Part shown: positions 43,184-52,741 of the stretch, in pieces
Position numbering within the stretch: position 1 is the stretch's first letter
How the letters are laid out: each line of letters opens with the position of its first letter
DNA from: Cytobacillus oceanisediminis
GTDB taxonomy: Bacteria > Bacillota > Bacilli > Bacillales > Cytobacillaceae
Assembly (NCBI RefSeq): GCF_004366035.1
Contig: NZ_SOEE01000003.1
Location: forward strand, 310,001-374,000
Direction: 5' to 3'
DNA: 64,000 nucleotides
Made by a program: the position numbers and the translations under genes
Notes under the pieces: generated by a model
What the model saw: only the letters and a program-made list of their open reading frames with translations
Databases searched by the model: none
Told to the model about the DNA's origin: nothing

Positions 43184-44362
43184 TTGTACGTCATTACGAA
43201 CGGAAAACTTATTACAGAGGATACTATTTTGCAAGGCTATGATCTTCTGATTGAGAATGATAAGATCAGCAGAATTGCTCCAAGGGGGGAAATGAAATTT
43301 GAAGATTCCATGGAAGTGATCGATGCAGCGGGCGGCTATGTCTCACCTGGATTTATCGATATCCATTCCGACTATATTGAGCATATGGCGGCACCGAGGC
43401 CAACCTCATTAATGAACTTTCATTTAAGTCTCAGGGAAGCAGAGAAGGAGCTCATATCCCATGGAATCACAACGATGTTCCACTCCCTTTCCCTATTTAA
43501 AGAAACAGAATATGCCTACAAGCCGATTAGGGAACCGGAAAATGTCAGAAAACTCATTGACCTGATAGATGAAACGCACAGTACGAAGCATCTTGTTCGC
43601 CATCGCTTCCATGCACGAATGGAAATTGATAATGTGGATGAAATCGAAAACCTCAAAAGTTATATAAGCGAAGATAAGGTGCACCTGATTTCGTTTATGG
43701 ACCATACACCCGGACAAGGGCAATATCGTCATCTGGAAATTTATCGGAACACGGTTAAAAGCTATAACAGTATGAGCGATGCTGCTATAGACGTTTTAAT
43801 CCGAAATCACCAAACGAAGGAAAAGCTTTCTGCTGAGGATATGAAGGAGATCGCAGAGCACGCACGGGCACATAATATAGCGGTTGCTTCACATGATGAT
43901 GACAGTTTCGAAAAACTGGATCTGGTCAAAAGCTTTGGCACGAACATCAGTGAATTCCCGATTACCCAGGAGGTAGCCTGCAAGGCGAAGGAGCTTGGCA
44001 TGTATACAGTGGCCGGTGCACCAAATGTTCTGCTTGGAGGCTCCCATAGCGGTAATCTGGGTGCAGCAGATGCAATTCAGAATGAGTCGATTGATATATT
44101 GTGCAGCGACTATTATCCGGCTGCCATGCTTCATGCCATTTTTGAACTGGTAAGAAATTATGGGATGGATCTGGCAGACATGATCAGGCTTGTCACCATT
44201 AATCCGGCAAAAGCCGTGAACATGGATGAGGAAATCGGTTCAATCGAGGAAGGAAAAAAAGCAGACCTTTTGATCATTGAAAAATTGGCAGACGATTTTC
44301 CGGTAATCACGGGCGTATTCGTTGATGGGAGGCTGATTCAAAAAACGAATTACAGAATTTAA
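43184..44362 (+). CDS. phnM: PhnM, ribosyl-phosphonate triphosphate diphosphatase
   Basis: 392 residues of the amidohydrolase fold. VDAAGGYVSPGFIDIHSDYIEHMAAPRPTSL (HxD-type metal motif variant), then ASHDDD and SDYYPAAML. PhnM removes pyrophosphate from the ribose-triphosphate adduct before PhnJ. TTG start behind a GGGGG-type site. Order phnK-phnM-phnL differs from E. coli phnKLM. Confidence 0.93.
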   Translation: MYVITNGKLITEDTILQGYDLLIENDKISRIAPRGEMKFEDSMEVIDAAGGYVSPGFIDIHSDYIEHMAAPRPTSLMNFHLSLREAEKELISHGITTMFHSLSLFKETEYAYKPIREPENVRKLIDLIDETHSTKHLVRHRFHARMEIDNVDEIENLKSYISEDKVHLISFMDHTPGQGQYRHLEIYRNTVKSYNSMSDAAIDVLIRNHQTKEKLSAEDMKEIAEHARAHNIAVASHDDDSFEKLDLVKSFGTNISEFPITQEVACKAKELGMYTVAGAPNVLLGGSHSGNLGAADAIQNESIDILCSDYYPAAMLHAIFELVRNYGMDLADMIRLVTINPAKAVNMDEEIGSIEEGKKADLLIIEKLADDFPVITGVFVDGRLIQKTNYRI

Positions 44363-44388
44363 TACTACTTTGAGAGAAAGCAGGTGGA

Positions 44389-45096
44389 TTGGTGGAAAAT
44401 CTATTGGAAATCAGGGAACTGTCCAAATCATTTACCCTTCATAATCTCGGGAAGAATGTCCATGCAGTGAGCGGCATTGATATCAGATTGGGGGAAGGAG
44501 ACTTTGTTGGGATTACTGGAAAAAGCGGGAGCGGAAAATCAACAATCCTGAAATGTATTTTTGGAACATACAGACTTCAGCAAGGAAGCATTTGGTACAA
44601 TTCCAAAAAGTTCGGTCCTCTCAATATTGCAGAGGCAACAAATAGACAAATGATTTATTTGCGCAAGCATGAAATAGGCTATGTATCTCAATTTCTGACT
44701 GTTATGCCAAGAACGACTGCCAGACAGCTTGTAAAGCAGGCCATTGTTGAAATGGGACGGGACCAGGTTCATGCTGAGAAAGAGACAGAGCAGATCCTTT
44801 CTCATTTCGAGCTGGATCCAGAGCTATGGGACAGCTATCCTGCCACCTTTTCTGGCGGGGAAAAACTCAGGCTCAACATTGCCCGGGCGATGGTCAAGAA
44901 GCCAAGGCTGCTTCTTTTGGATGAACCGACGGCAAGCCTGGACTATGAATCTAAAATCAAGGTGAAAATTTTAATAGAACAATTAATGCATGGAGGTACG
45001 TCGATGCTGGGAATCTTCCATGATCTCGAATTTATGAACAACTTATGTGACAGGGAATACAACATGCAGAATGGCGTATTTACATTATCTCATTAA
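44389..45096 (+). CDS. phnL: PhnL, ABC-type ATPase of the C-P lyase
   Basis: 235 residues. Walker A GKSGSGKSTI, ABC signature FSGGEKLRLNIARAM, Walker B LLLLDEPTASLD. It is the second non-transport ATPase that docks on PhnK in the C-P lyase complex. TTG or GTG start (44389 or 44392) after AGGTGG. Last gene of the phnG operon; the phnD Pho box begins inside its 3' end. Confidence 0.92.
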   Translation: MVENLLEIRELSKSFTLHNLGKNVHAVSGIDIRLGEGDFVGITGKSGSGKSTILKCIFGTYRLQQGSIWYNSKKFGPLNIAEATNRQMIYLRKHEIGYVSQFLTVMPRTTARQLVKQAIVEMGRDQVHAEKETEQILSHFELDPELWDSYPATFSGGEKLRLNIARAMVKKPRLLLLDEPTASLDYESKIKVKILIEQLMHGGTSMLGIFHDLEFMNNLCDREYNMQNGVFTLSH

Positions 45097-45116
45097 TTCT
45101 TTACCAATGCTTTACC
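45079..45116 (+). promoter_or_regulatory. Candidate Pho box upstream of phnD
   Basis: TTTACA (45079), TTTACC (45100) and TTTACC (45111), with a weaker half site at 45090, at 10-11 bp spacing. The first copy lies within the phnL coding end. Confidence 0.55.
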
Positions 45117-45213
45117 ATTTCTCATAGTGCCTTATCAGTAGATTAACATTCTTTCGCTATAGTTAGGTCAATGGTATTATAAAAAATTTTCCAAATAAGA
45201 GAGGGGAAAAATC

Positions 45214-46248
45214 ATGAAGAATATGGCGTTATTTCTGCTTTCTATGGCTATGACAGTGGTATTTACAGGCTGTTCGTTTACTGCAAACTCAGAAAAGGAC
45301 GATACACTGACGATCGCTTGGCTTCCAAACGAATCAGGTGCTGATTTAACCGAAGCCCGTGACGAAATTGGAAAATTAATAGAAGAGAAAACAGGCAAGA
45401 CAGTAGAACATCAAACAACGACTGATTATATTGTGGCAATTGAAGCGATTGCAAACGGCAATGCAGATATGGCGTTCCTTGGTGCACAAGGATACATAGA
45501 AGCCCATAACAAAAATGAAAAGGTCCTTCCGCTGGTTGTTCCAAGCGGCGAGTCAGGCACTCTGGAGGATGCTGTATATTACAGCTGGCTGGCTGTTCAG
45601 AAGGAAAATGCGGATGAATACAAAAATGGCGGGGAATTTGCCATAGACAATATTCAAGGAAAGAGATTCTCCTTTGTTTCGAACAGTTCCACATCAGGAT
45701 TCAAGGTTCCATCTACAGGCATTACTGATTATTTCAGCGCGAAAGAAGAGTTTAAGAGTTTGACAGCTGAGGATTTACTAGAGGGCGGAGAGGACAAGTT
45801 CTTCAGTGAAGTATTATTCGGCGGCTCTCACCAGGGTTCTGCTGTCAATCTATTAAGCGGCAAAGCGGACGTGGCGGCATTCTGTGATACATGTGTGAAC
45901 AATTATGTAGAACTGGCAGAGGGTAAAGCGAACAAGCAAGGCGCAGTGTATAAAGTGAAAGATGATGCTGCTGAGCCATTGAACACGGTTGCCGGAAAAG
46001 AATTCAGCTTAATCTCAGTAACACCTGTTTTAAATGCACCATTTGTGATCAATTCCGGTACTTTGAGCGAAGAAGACCAAACACAGCTGCGAGAAATCAT
46101 GACTTCCGATGAAGTGGCAAGTAACGAAAAAATCTTCGTTCCGGAGGAATCCGAATTTTCCGGATTATTCAGCAAAAAGTCAGGAAATGAGCGTCTGGTT
46201 GAAGTAGAAGATGAGTGGTTCAACCCGATCCGCGAGCTTGCAAAATAA
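45214..46248 (+). CDS. phnD: Phosphonate ABC transporter binding protein PhnD
   Basis: 344 residues. Lipoprotein signal with lipobox FTGC near residue 20. LTIAWLPNESGADLTEARDEIGKLIEEKTGK and ADMAFLGAQGYIEAH, TSGFKVPSTG, GSHQGSAVNLLSGKADVAAFCDTCVNNY are PhnD family blocks; Ser/Thr-rich loop binds the phosphonate group. It has its own promoter region and precedes phnC by 213 bp with a hairpin between. Confidence 0.92.
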   Translation: MKNMALFLLSMAMTVVFTGCSFTANSEKDDTLTIAWLPNESGADLTEARDEIGKLIEEKTGKTVEHQTTTDYIVAIEAIANGNADMAFLGAQGYIEAHNKNEKVLPLVVPSGESGTLEDAVYYSWLAVQKENADEYKNGGEFAIDNIQGKRFSFVSNSSTSGFKVPSTGITDYFSAKEEFKSLTAEDLLEGGEDKFFSEVLFGGSHQGSAVNLLSGKADVAAFCDTCVNNYVELAEGKANKQGAVYKVKDDAAEPLNTVAGKEFSLISVTPVLNAPFVINSGTLSEEDQTQLREIMTSDEVASNEKIFVPEESEFSGLFSKKSGNERLVEVEDEWFNPIRELAK

Positions 46249-46258
46249 AGGTAAGCAT

Positions 46259-46291
46259 TCATCAGTGGGGGCTTTCATTCCCCGCTGATGA
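46259..46291 (+). terminator. Hairpin between phnD and phnC
   Basis: TCATCAG / CTGATGA with inner GGGG/CCCC pairs. No strong T tract follows, so it is more likely a stabilising or attenuating structure that keeps binding-protein mRNA in excess over the permease. Confidence 0.5.
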
Positions 46292-46461
46292 CTTTAATTT
46301 ATTTGCATAGAATAGAAAATTATTTGCGTATAGTCCTAATTTATTTTCGGATAAAATTATAAATTTGCTAACAATCCAGATTTATTTGCAGTTAGAACAG
46401 AGTGATGAAATCTTCTGCCCATTAAAGCGGGATAAAACAATTGGATAGGAGGGGTTAACTC

Positions 46462-47250
46462 ATGACAGCATTATTGGAAGTTAATCACCTTACAAAGCAA
46501 TTTGGCAAAGATTCGAAAGCATTAACTGATGTAAGCTTCTCAGTCCAGGAAGGGGAGTTTGTTTCCATTATCGGCCCATCTGGAGCAGGGAAATCAACAC
46601 TTCTCCGCTGCCTCAACCGCATGATTGATGCTACTGGCGGAGAAATCCGCTTCCAGGATCTCCATGTAATGGACCTGAAGAAAAAAGAATTAAAGCAGGT
46701 CCGCACCAAAATTGGCATGATCTTTCAGCACTATAACTTAGTGAATCGATTATCGGTAATCGAAAACACGCTGCACGGAATATTGGGAACCAAATCAACA
46801 CTGGCTGGCGTTATTGGATATTACAGCAAAGAGGAAAAGCAGCAGGCAGCCCAGATTTTGAATGTGCTTGGCCTGAACGAAATGATTTATAAGCGCGCAG
46901 ACCAATTAAGCGGCGGGCAAAAACAGCGGGTTGGCATTGCCCGTGCGCTTATCCAAAATCCGCGGATGCTTTTATGCGACGAGCCCATTGCGTCCCTTGA
47001 TCCTAATTCGGCAAAAGTGATTATGGACTATTTAAAGAAGGTTACAGCAACAATGGGCATTACCGTTATTGTGAATCTTCATCAGGTAGATGTAGCCATC
47101 AAGTATTCGGACAGAATCATCGGCATTAACAAGGGGCAGGTTGTGTATAACGGTTCGGCTAAAGGCCTGACTTCAGAAGACATTCAGCGAATATATGGAT
47201 CGGAAGCAGAAGATTTAATCTTTGACATTGGAGGCATACATGCAGGCTGA
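46462..47250 (+). CDS. phnC: Phosphonate ABC transporter ATPase PhnC
   Basis: 262 residues. Walker A GPSGAGKSTLLRC, ABC signature LSGGQKQRVGIARAL, Walker B MLLCDEPIASLDP. It powers uptake via two PhnE permeases. GATAGGAGGGG precedes the ATG, and it overlaps phnE1 by 11 bp. Confidence 0.93.
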   Translation: MTALLEVNHLTKQFGKDSKALTDVSFSVQEGEFVSIIGPSGAGKSTLLRCLNRMIDATGGEIRFQDLHVMDLKKKELKQVRTKIGMIFQHYNLVNRLSVIENTLHGILGTKSTLAGVIGYYSKEEKQQAAQILNVLGLNEMIYKRADQLSGGQKQRVGIARALIQNPRMLLCDEPIASLDPNSAKVIMDYLKKVTATMGITVIVNLHQVDVAIKYSDRIIGINKGQVVYNGSAKGLTSEDIQRIYGSEAEDLIFDIGGIHAG

Positions 47251-48025
47251 TATCTTTGCTAAGAAAAAACGAAACACACTTGCCTTCCTATTACTCCTTG
47301 GTGCCGTTACGATCCTTGCCATGATCATTACTGAGTACAATGCATTAAAGGGCTTTGCTTCAATCCCGAAAGCCATTCAATGGGGAATGGCAAACTTCTA
47401 TCCAACCGCAGAATCCTTAGAAAAGCTGCCAGTTATTCTTGAAAAGCTGCAGGAAACACTCCTGGTTTCGATTGCAGCTACGACAGCAGCTGCTGTGTTC
47501 GCCCTGTTATTTTCCATTTTCGGTTCGAATACAACAAGGGTAAATGCCTTTTTTGGAGCGATTACAAGAGGAATTGCCACTGTCTTTCGAAACATCGATG
47601 TTGCCGCATGGGCGCTGATTTTGCTGTTTTCATTTGGACAGAGCGCGTTAACAGGCTATTTTGCTTTGTTTTTTGGGTCATTTGGATTCTTGACCAGAGC
47701 TTTTACCGAAACAATTGATGAAGTGAGCGGGGGTTCTGTGGAGGCTTTAAAAGCGACAGGCGCAGGCTACTTTTCCATCATCTTTCAATCTGTAATTCCA
47801 TCAAGCATTCCGCAATTAATCAGCTGGATTTTGTTCATGATTGAAACGAATATCCGCAGTGCCACATTAATTGGACTGCTGACAGGATCTGGAATCGGAT
47901 TTACATTCAACTTGTACTATAAAAGTTTGGCTTATGACACAGCAAGTCTGGTTGTTGTTGTCATCATTGCTGCTATCCTTTTGATCGAATATGCATCCAA
48001 TTATGTAAGGAAGGTGATATTGTAA
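47240..48025 (+). CDS. phnE: Phosphonate ABC permease PhnE1
   Basis: 261 residues from ATG 47240 (GGAGG at 47229, within phnC). About six hydrophobic helices and the ABC EAA loop EVSGGSVEALKATGAGYFSIIFQSVIPSS. One half of the permease heterodimer; its stop overlaps phnE2's start by one base. Confidence 0.92.
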   Translation: MQADIFAKKKRNTLAFLLLLGAVTILAMIITEYNALKGFASIPKAIQWGMANFYPTAESLEKLPVILEKLQETLLVSIAATTAAAVFALLFSIFGSNTTRVNAFFGAITRGIATVFRNIDVAAWALILLFSFGQSALTGYFALFFGSFGFLTRAFTETIDEVSGGSVEALKATGAGYFSIIFQSVIPSSIPQLISWILFMIETNIRSATLIGLLTGSGIGFTFNLYYKSLAYDTASLVVVVIIAAILLIEYASNYVRKVIL

Positions 48026-48882
48026 TGGAGGTGAAGGAACAGCTGAATAATGTAACGGCACCAGCCGATCATCTGCTTGGCAAAAGAATGCCGGCTAAGC
48101 CTTTGAACAAAGCGGCCATAGTAACGAGATTAACCCTCTTTATTCTGGCTGCGCTGACAGTCTATGCATTTTACAGCTTTGATTATAAGGAACTGGACTT
48201 TATGGATGCGCTTCTCGGCACATTCGCCAATTTGAAAACTATATTCCTTGAACCGCACTTAAAGCATTTCTCCTTTGGGCATGCCCTTTATCAAGTCATG
48301 GTCACACTTGGGCTGGCTTTCCTGACAACCTTATTTGGCGCCATAATTGCAGTCCTATTCGGATTGCTGGCCGCTGAGAACCTGTCTTCGAAAAGGGTTT
48401 CAATAGTCATTAAAAGCATGGTAGCCTTTATTAGAGCCGTGCCGACCGTCCTGTGGGTGCTGATCTTCGCGGTTGCAGCCGGTCTTGGAAGTACAGCTGC
48501 AGTTATTGGAATGACCTTCCACTCGATCGGTTATCTGATCAAAGCCTATTCGGAGTCCTTTGAAGAATTGGACAGGGGAGTGATTGAAGCCCTGCAGGCC
48601 AGCGGAGCCAATTGGTGGCAAATTGTCTTTCAAGCGGTTATCCCATCTTCCATCACTTATATGATTTCCTGGACATTTCTCCGCTTTGAGATTAACTTTG
48701 CGGTAGCCGTTGCCATGGGAGCAGCAGCAGGAGCCGGCGGTATCGGATTTGACATGTTCATGGCAAGCAGCTTTTACCTGGATATGAGGGAAATCGGGGC
48801 TATTACTTATTTTATTCTGGCCGTTGCGATTACCCTTGAAGTCTTTGCTGCCAGGATTAAGAGAAAGCTGAATACAGCTTAG
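48025..48882 (+). CDS. phnE: Phosphonate ABC permease PhnE2
   Basis: 285 residues with an N-terminal extension, six helices and the EAA loop ELDRGVIEALQASGANWWQIVFQAVIPSS. Two PhnE proteins in tandem are common in Gram-positive phn clusters. ATG 48025 overlaps the phnE1 stop (TAATG). Confidence 0.92.
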   Translation: MEVKEQLNNVTAPADHLLGKRMPAKPLNKAAIVTRLTLFILAALTVYAFYSFDYKELDFMDALLGTFANLKTIFLEPHLKHFSFGHALYQVMVTLGLAFLTTLFGAIIAVLFGLLAAENLSSKRVSIVIKSMVAFIRAVPTVLWVLIFAVAAGLGSTAAVIGMTFHSIGYLIKAYSESFEELDRGVIEALQASGANWWQIVFQAVIPSSITYMISWTFLRFEINFAVAVAMGAAAGAGGIGFDMFMASSFYLDMREIGAITYFILAVAITLEVFAARIKRKLNTA

Positions 48883-48908
48883 TGTATATATAAATAAGCC
48901 AGAATCTG

Positions 48909-48932
48909 ACCAGGTGCTGATATACCTGGTCT
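48909..48932 (+). terminator. Hairpin after the phn transport operon
   Basis: GACCAGGT / ACCTGGTC stem with an 8-nt loop and a weak T-rich tail. Confidence 0.6.
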
Positions 48933-48972
48933 ATTAATTTTATGAGAAGAATTTCGGTGATTATCAAATTTA

Positions 48973-49177
48973 ATGTTTTCAATGGATTTGAGGGAAAGGG
49001 ACGATTATCCAGGCAACAAGTATGAAATGATAGATCCTAGTGGCAAGTTCATATGATCTTGTTGAAATTAACAGTGGCCAAAAATCTGAAGATAAGCACT
49101 TCAATCTGGGATATTGTTCCGATATACTCATTCATCAGGTGACCCAGGGATCGTCAAAAAGAATCAGATATCCTTAA
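48973..49177 (+). pseudogene. Possible degraded ORF after phnE2
   Basis: Frame from ATG 48973 gives MFSMDLRERDDYPGNKYEMI then DPSGKFI and a stop; a shift of one base near 49050 then gives YDLVEINSGQKSEDKHFNLG with 20 more residues to a stop at 49177. The two parts read like one protein broken by a frameshift. I do not recognise it, and chance is possible. Confidence 0.3.
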
Positions 49178-49204
49178 GTTCATATTGGAATCTGATTTAA
49201 TGCG

Positions 49205-49708
49205 TTAAATAGGTTCAGAAAGAGCTTTATTTGCAAGGTTAACATCGTTATTAAGTAATTTGTTTAAATTGTAAGAAGGATAAAAGCCTCTTTTATACAT
49301 ATACTGGTAAATTTTCGCGTGTAAATCAATTGCTCCCATAAGATGTTTAGTTAATACAATTCTTACTGAATCCGTTGCTGTTTCGGTAATGGCTATTGCA
49401 TAATTCCTGACCGAAGTTTTGGATAGGCCTAATAAATCCCCTGAATAAAATGGCAGTTTATCCACTCTATCCCCATCAAATCGATCCGATCTTGGAGCCA
49501 TGGGATAAAACTGAAGAAGCTCGCTGATATTTTTGCTTAGGGCATTAATGGACAGCCTGTATATTTCCTTTAATTCCGGGTCAGTTATTTCCCGGTATGC
49601 TTTTTTTAGTTTCATAAGTCCAATAGATTGAAAAGCGACTAATTCATGGATTTCCAGTGTTTCGTGCCAAGCGAGATGCTGTGGGGGACGGCTATAGCTT
49701 TGTTCCAT
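49205..49708 (-). CDS. CotF-like spore coat protein
   Basis: 167 residues. [27 protein letters not shown] and [46 protein letters not shown] match the Coat F (CotF) four-helix ferritin-like domain of spore coat proteins. It would be made in the mother cell late in sporulation. No other coat gene is nearby. Its presence shows the organism is, or recently was, a spore former. Confidence 0.85.
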   Translation of the reverse strand: MEQSYSRPPQHLAWHETLEIHELVAFQSIGLMKLKKAYREITDPELKEIYRLSINALSKNISELLQFYPMAPRSDRFDGDRVDKLPFYSGDLLGLSKTSVRNYAIAITETATDSVRIVLTKHLMGAIDLHAKIYQYMYKRGFYPSYNLNKLLNNDVNLANKALSEPI

Positions 49709-50150
49709 TTTTTAACCTCCAGTATTGAATTTATATAACTGTATTCAAAAATGGATCTGGGACTTTGTCTATTGGATTTTAATTTCCCGCTTGAATAAGG
49801 TCGGTATTTCTCTGCCTTGTAACGGAATTAAATAAAAAGAAAGAGTAGAGATACAGTATATAAAAATAAAAAATATAAAATTTTCAGAATTTAATATTGA
49901 AATTACGAGATTATCATTCTATAATAAATTTAATTATTTTCATCACTGGAGAAAATAATATGTAAAATAAACTAAAAAACGCTAAAATACATATTTTTTT
50001 TGCATACTTATTAACTTGGTGAAAATAATTATCTGGAGATTTAAGTTGCAGCTTTGTTATCTGGCCTGTTAAGAACTAGCACTTCTTAAATCTTTTGAAT
50101 GAACTTCCAAGAAAAACAAAAAAACAAAATTGTTCGAGGGGGAAAGCAAT
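49709..50150. other. AT-rich gap between divergent genes with a possible CodY box
   Basis: About 440 bp without a convincing gene. AATTTTCAGAATTTA at 49879-49893 matches the CodY consensus at 12 of 15 positions, and CodY controls peptide uptake in Bacillus. It lies far (over 250 bp) from the transporter start, so this is tentative. The segment must hold the divergent promoters of the CotF-like and Opp/Dpp-type genes. Confidence 0.35.
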
Positions 50151-51731
50151 TTGAGAAGGGTAAACGTGTGGAAAACGCTATTTGTTGTTTTGATTTCCTT
50201 GGTACTGATGGCTGGCTGCTCCAGCAAAGAAAGTGGAACGGATGAGAAGGAAAGCTCCGGAAGCTCTTCAAGCCCGAAAGAAGAGGAATTAGTGATTGCG
50301 GTAAATGAAAACTTTATATCGATGGACCCGCATAATACGGGCGATACGAATTCAAATTCCGTTCAGACAGCCATGTTAGAGGGACTGCTGGGATCGGATG
50401 AAGAAGGGCAAATCATTCCGCAGCTGGCTGAGGAATACAGTGTCAGTGATAATGCACTGGAATATTCATTCAAACTGCGTCAGGGTGTTACCTTCCATGA
50501 TGGGGAGCCGTTCAATGCGGAGGCAGTTAAAACCAGCTTTGAAAGGATTATGAAGGATGAAAGCCTCCGATTGAATAGCCGCGGATTTAATCTTATTACC
50601 AGCATTGATGTGATTGATGATTATCAGATTAAAGTCACATTAAAAGAACCATATGCAGGGATGCTGACAAGATTTGTCTCCGCTAAAATCCTAAGCCCGA
50701 AGCTGATCAATGATTCTTCTAATGATATCGGCAAAACACCAGTTGGCACCGGTCCATTCAAGTTTGTGGAATGGGTTCAGGGGGACCATTTAACAGTTGA
50801 AAGATTCGATGATTATTGGAATAAGGCTGATCGTGTGAAAAAGATTACGTACAAACCTGTTCCTGAAAATGGCTCTCGTGTAGCTATGCTTAAAACAGGC
50901 GAAGCACATGTGATCTATCCGGCGCCAGTGCAAAACTTGAAGGAATTGGAGAGCAATTCAGACGTAGAAATTCATAAAATTCCTTCCACGATTGCCCGAT
51001 ATGTATCCATCAATACAATGAAAGAGCCGTATGATGACGTCCGCATCCGTCAGGCCATAAACTATGCAGTGAATAAAGAGGCATTTATAAGTGTCGTAAA
51101 TTCCGGCTACGGCTTGCCGCTGGACTCGATTATTCCAAGCAAAACCCAGTTTTACTCCAAACAGGAAACCTATGATCACAACATTGAGAAAGCAAAAGAA
51201 TTAATGAAAGAGGCTGGATTTGAAGATGGCTTCAATGCTGAAATTTGGGGTAACACCAATTCCGACACATTGAAGGGAATGCAGTTTATCCAGCAGCAGT
51301 TAAAAGAAATTGGCATTACGGTTGAGATTAAATCAATGGAAGAAGGCACATTGTCAGATGAAATTTATGGAGCTCAGACACCAGAAGAGGCAAAGGTGCA
51401 AATGTGGTATGTCAGCTGGTCTGCGTATCCATCCGATACCACCAATGCAACGAAGCCATTGTTCAGCAGCAGCTCATTCCCGCCGGATGGAGCCAATACT
51501 GCATACTACAAAAATGATGATGTAGATAAGTGGATAACAGAGGTAAATCAAACAGCAGATCCTGACAAGCAGGCAGAAATCTACAGCAATATTCAATCAG
51601 CTATCTACAAAGATGCACCTTGGATTTTCCTTGGGGTAGATGAGATTCTGGCTGGTTCAAGGTCCAATGTAGAGGGCGTCTTCATTTCTCCAACAGGCGG
51701 AATTAATGTGACAGACGCGAATCTTAAGTAA
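50151..51731 (+). CDS. Peptide/nickel-type ABC transporter binding protein
   Basis: 526 residues from TTG 50151 (GAGGGGGAAAG before it; GTG at 50166 is possible). Lipoprotein signal with lipobox MAGC. SBP family 5 blocks: ISMDPHNTGDTNSNSVQTAM, YSFKLRQGVTFHDGEPFNAEAVKTSFERI and PVGTGPFKFVEW. The substrate may be peptide, glutathione or a sugar oligomer; the adjoining sugar genes allow the last. First gene of a five-gene importer. Confidence 0.9.
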   Translation: MRRVNVWKTLFVVLISLVLMAGCSSKESGTDEKESSGSSSSPKEEELVIAVNENFISMDPHNTGDTNSNSVQTAMLEGLLGSDEEGQIIPQLAEEYSVSDNALEYSFKLRQGVTFHDGEPFNAEAVKTSFERIMKDESLRLNSRGFNLITSIDVIDDYQIKVTLKEPYAGMLTRFVSAKILSPKLINDSSNDIGKTPVGTGPFKFVEWVQGDHLTVERFDDYWNKADRVKKITYKPVPENGSRVAMLKTGEAHVIYPAPVQNLKELESNSDVEIHKIPSTIARYVSINTMKEPYDDVRIRQAINYAVNKEAFISVVNSGYGLPLDSIIPSKTQFYSKQETYDHNIEKAKELMKEAGFEDGFNAEIWGNTNSDTLKGMQFIQQQLKEIGITVEIKSMEEGTLSDEIYGAQTPEEAKVQMWYVSWSAYPSDTTNATKPLFSSSSFPPDGANTAYYKNDDVDKWITEVNQTADPDKQAEIYSNIQSAIYKDAPWIFLGVDEILAGSRSNVEGVFISPTGGINVTDANLK

Positions 51732-51745
51732 GAGCAGGGCAATCA

Positions 51746-51781
51746 GAAGAGGCAAAGGCTGATTATACCCAATGCCTCTTC
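51746..51781 (+). terminator. Intercistronic hairpin after the binding protein gene
   Basis: GAAGAGGCA / TGCCTCTTC 9-bp stem with an 18-nt loop, then CTTTCT. It probably limits read-through into the permease genes. Confidence 0.65.
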
Positions 51782-51805
51782 CTTTCTAAGAAAGGGGTTT
51801 TCATT

Positions 51806-52729
51806 TTGCTTCAATATATCTTGAAGAGAATCCTGGAAATGATCCCAATCCTATTTATTGTTTCAATATTAATCTTTTTCTTCACGCATTTAATTCCTGG
51901 AGATCCTGCCAGATTAGTTGCCGGAAAAGATGCAACTCTTGAAGAGGTCAATATCATCAGGGCGGAACTGGGACTCGATCAGCCAATTTGGGATCAATAC
52001 ATTACATACATGAGCAATTTGTTTCAAGGAGATTTGGGGACTTCCTTAAAGACAGGTCTTCCGGTTTCAGAGATGTTTGCAGACCGCTTTATGCCCTCCA
52101 TCTATTTAACGTTCATGAGTATGGGCTGGGCATTGGTGCTTGGATTGTTAATTGGCACACTGTCTGCGGTATTCAAAAATAAATGGCCGGATTATTTTGG
52201 GATGGTCACGGCTGTATCAGGAATTTCCATGCCGGGATTCTGGCTTGGTTTGATTCTTATCCAGATTTTTTCTGTCCAGCTGGGGTGGTTTCCAACCGGG
52301 GGGGCCGAGAGCTGGAAAAGCTATATATTGCCTTCCATCACTTTGGGCGCAGGCATCATGTCCATGCTAGCCAGGTTTACCCGGTCATCATTGCTTGAAA
52401 CATTAAGAGCAGATTTTATCCGGACGGGAAGAGCGAAAGGACTTAAGGAATCTGTAGTCATTCCAAAGCATGCATTGAGAAACTCTTTAATTCCTGTAGT
52501 CACTATTGCCGGGCTGCAGTTTGGCTTCCTGCTGGGCGGATCGGTCGTCGTGGAGACTGTTTTTAGCTTTCCGGGGATGGGGCGATTGCTGATTGATTCC
52601 ATTGCCTTCAGGGACTATCCTGTCATCCAGGCTGAGCTTTTGCTCTTCTCCATTGAATTTATTCTCGTTAATTTAATAGTAGACATCATGTACAGTATGC
52701 TGAATCCGAAAATACGCTACGTTACCTAA
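51806..52729 (+). CDS. Peptide-type ABC permease, DppB/GsiC-like
   Basis: 307 residues, TTG start behind AAAGGGG. Six helices with the family start MLQYILKRILEMIPILFIVSILIFF, HLIPGDPARLVAGKDA and the EAA loop DFIRTGRAKGLKESVVIPKHALRNSLIPVVT. Pairs with the DppC-like gene that follows by 12 bp. Confidence 0.92.
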   Translation: MLQYILKRILEMIPILFIVSILIFFFTHLIPGDPARLVAGKDATLEEVNIIRAELGLDQPIWDQYITYMSNLFQGDLGTSLKTGLPVSEMFADRFMPSIYLTFMSMGWALVLGLLIGTLSAVFKNKWPDYFGMVTAVSGISMPGFWLGLILIQIFSVQLGWFPTGGAESWKSYILPSITLGAGIMSMLARFTRSSLLETLRADFIRTGRAKGLKESVVIPKHALRNSLIPVVTIAGLQFGFLLGGSVVVETVFSFPGMGRLLIDSIAFRDYPVIQAELLLFSIEFILVNLIVDIMYSMLNPKIRYVT

Positions 52730-52741
52730 AGGAGGGGAATC

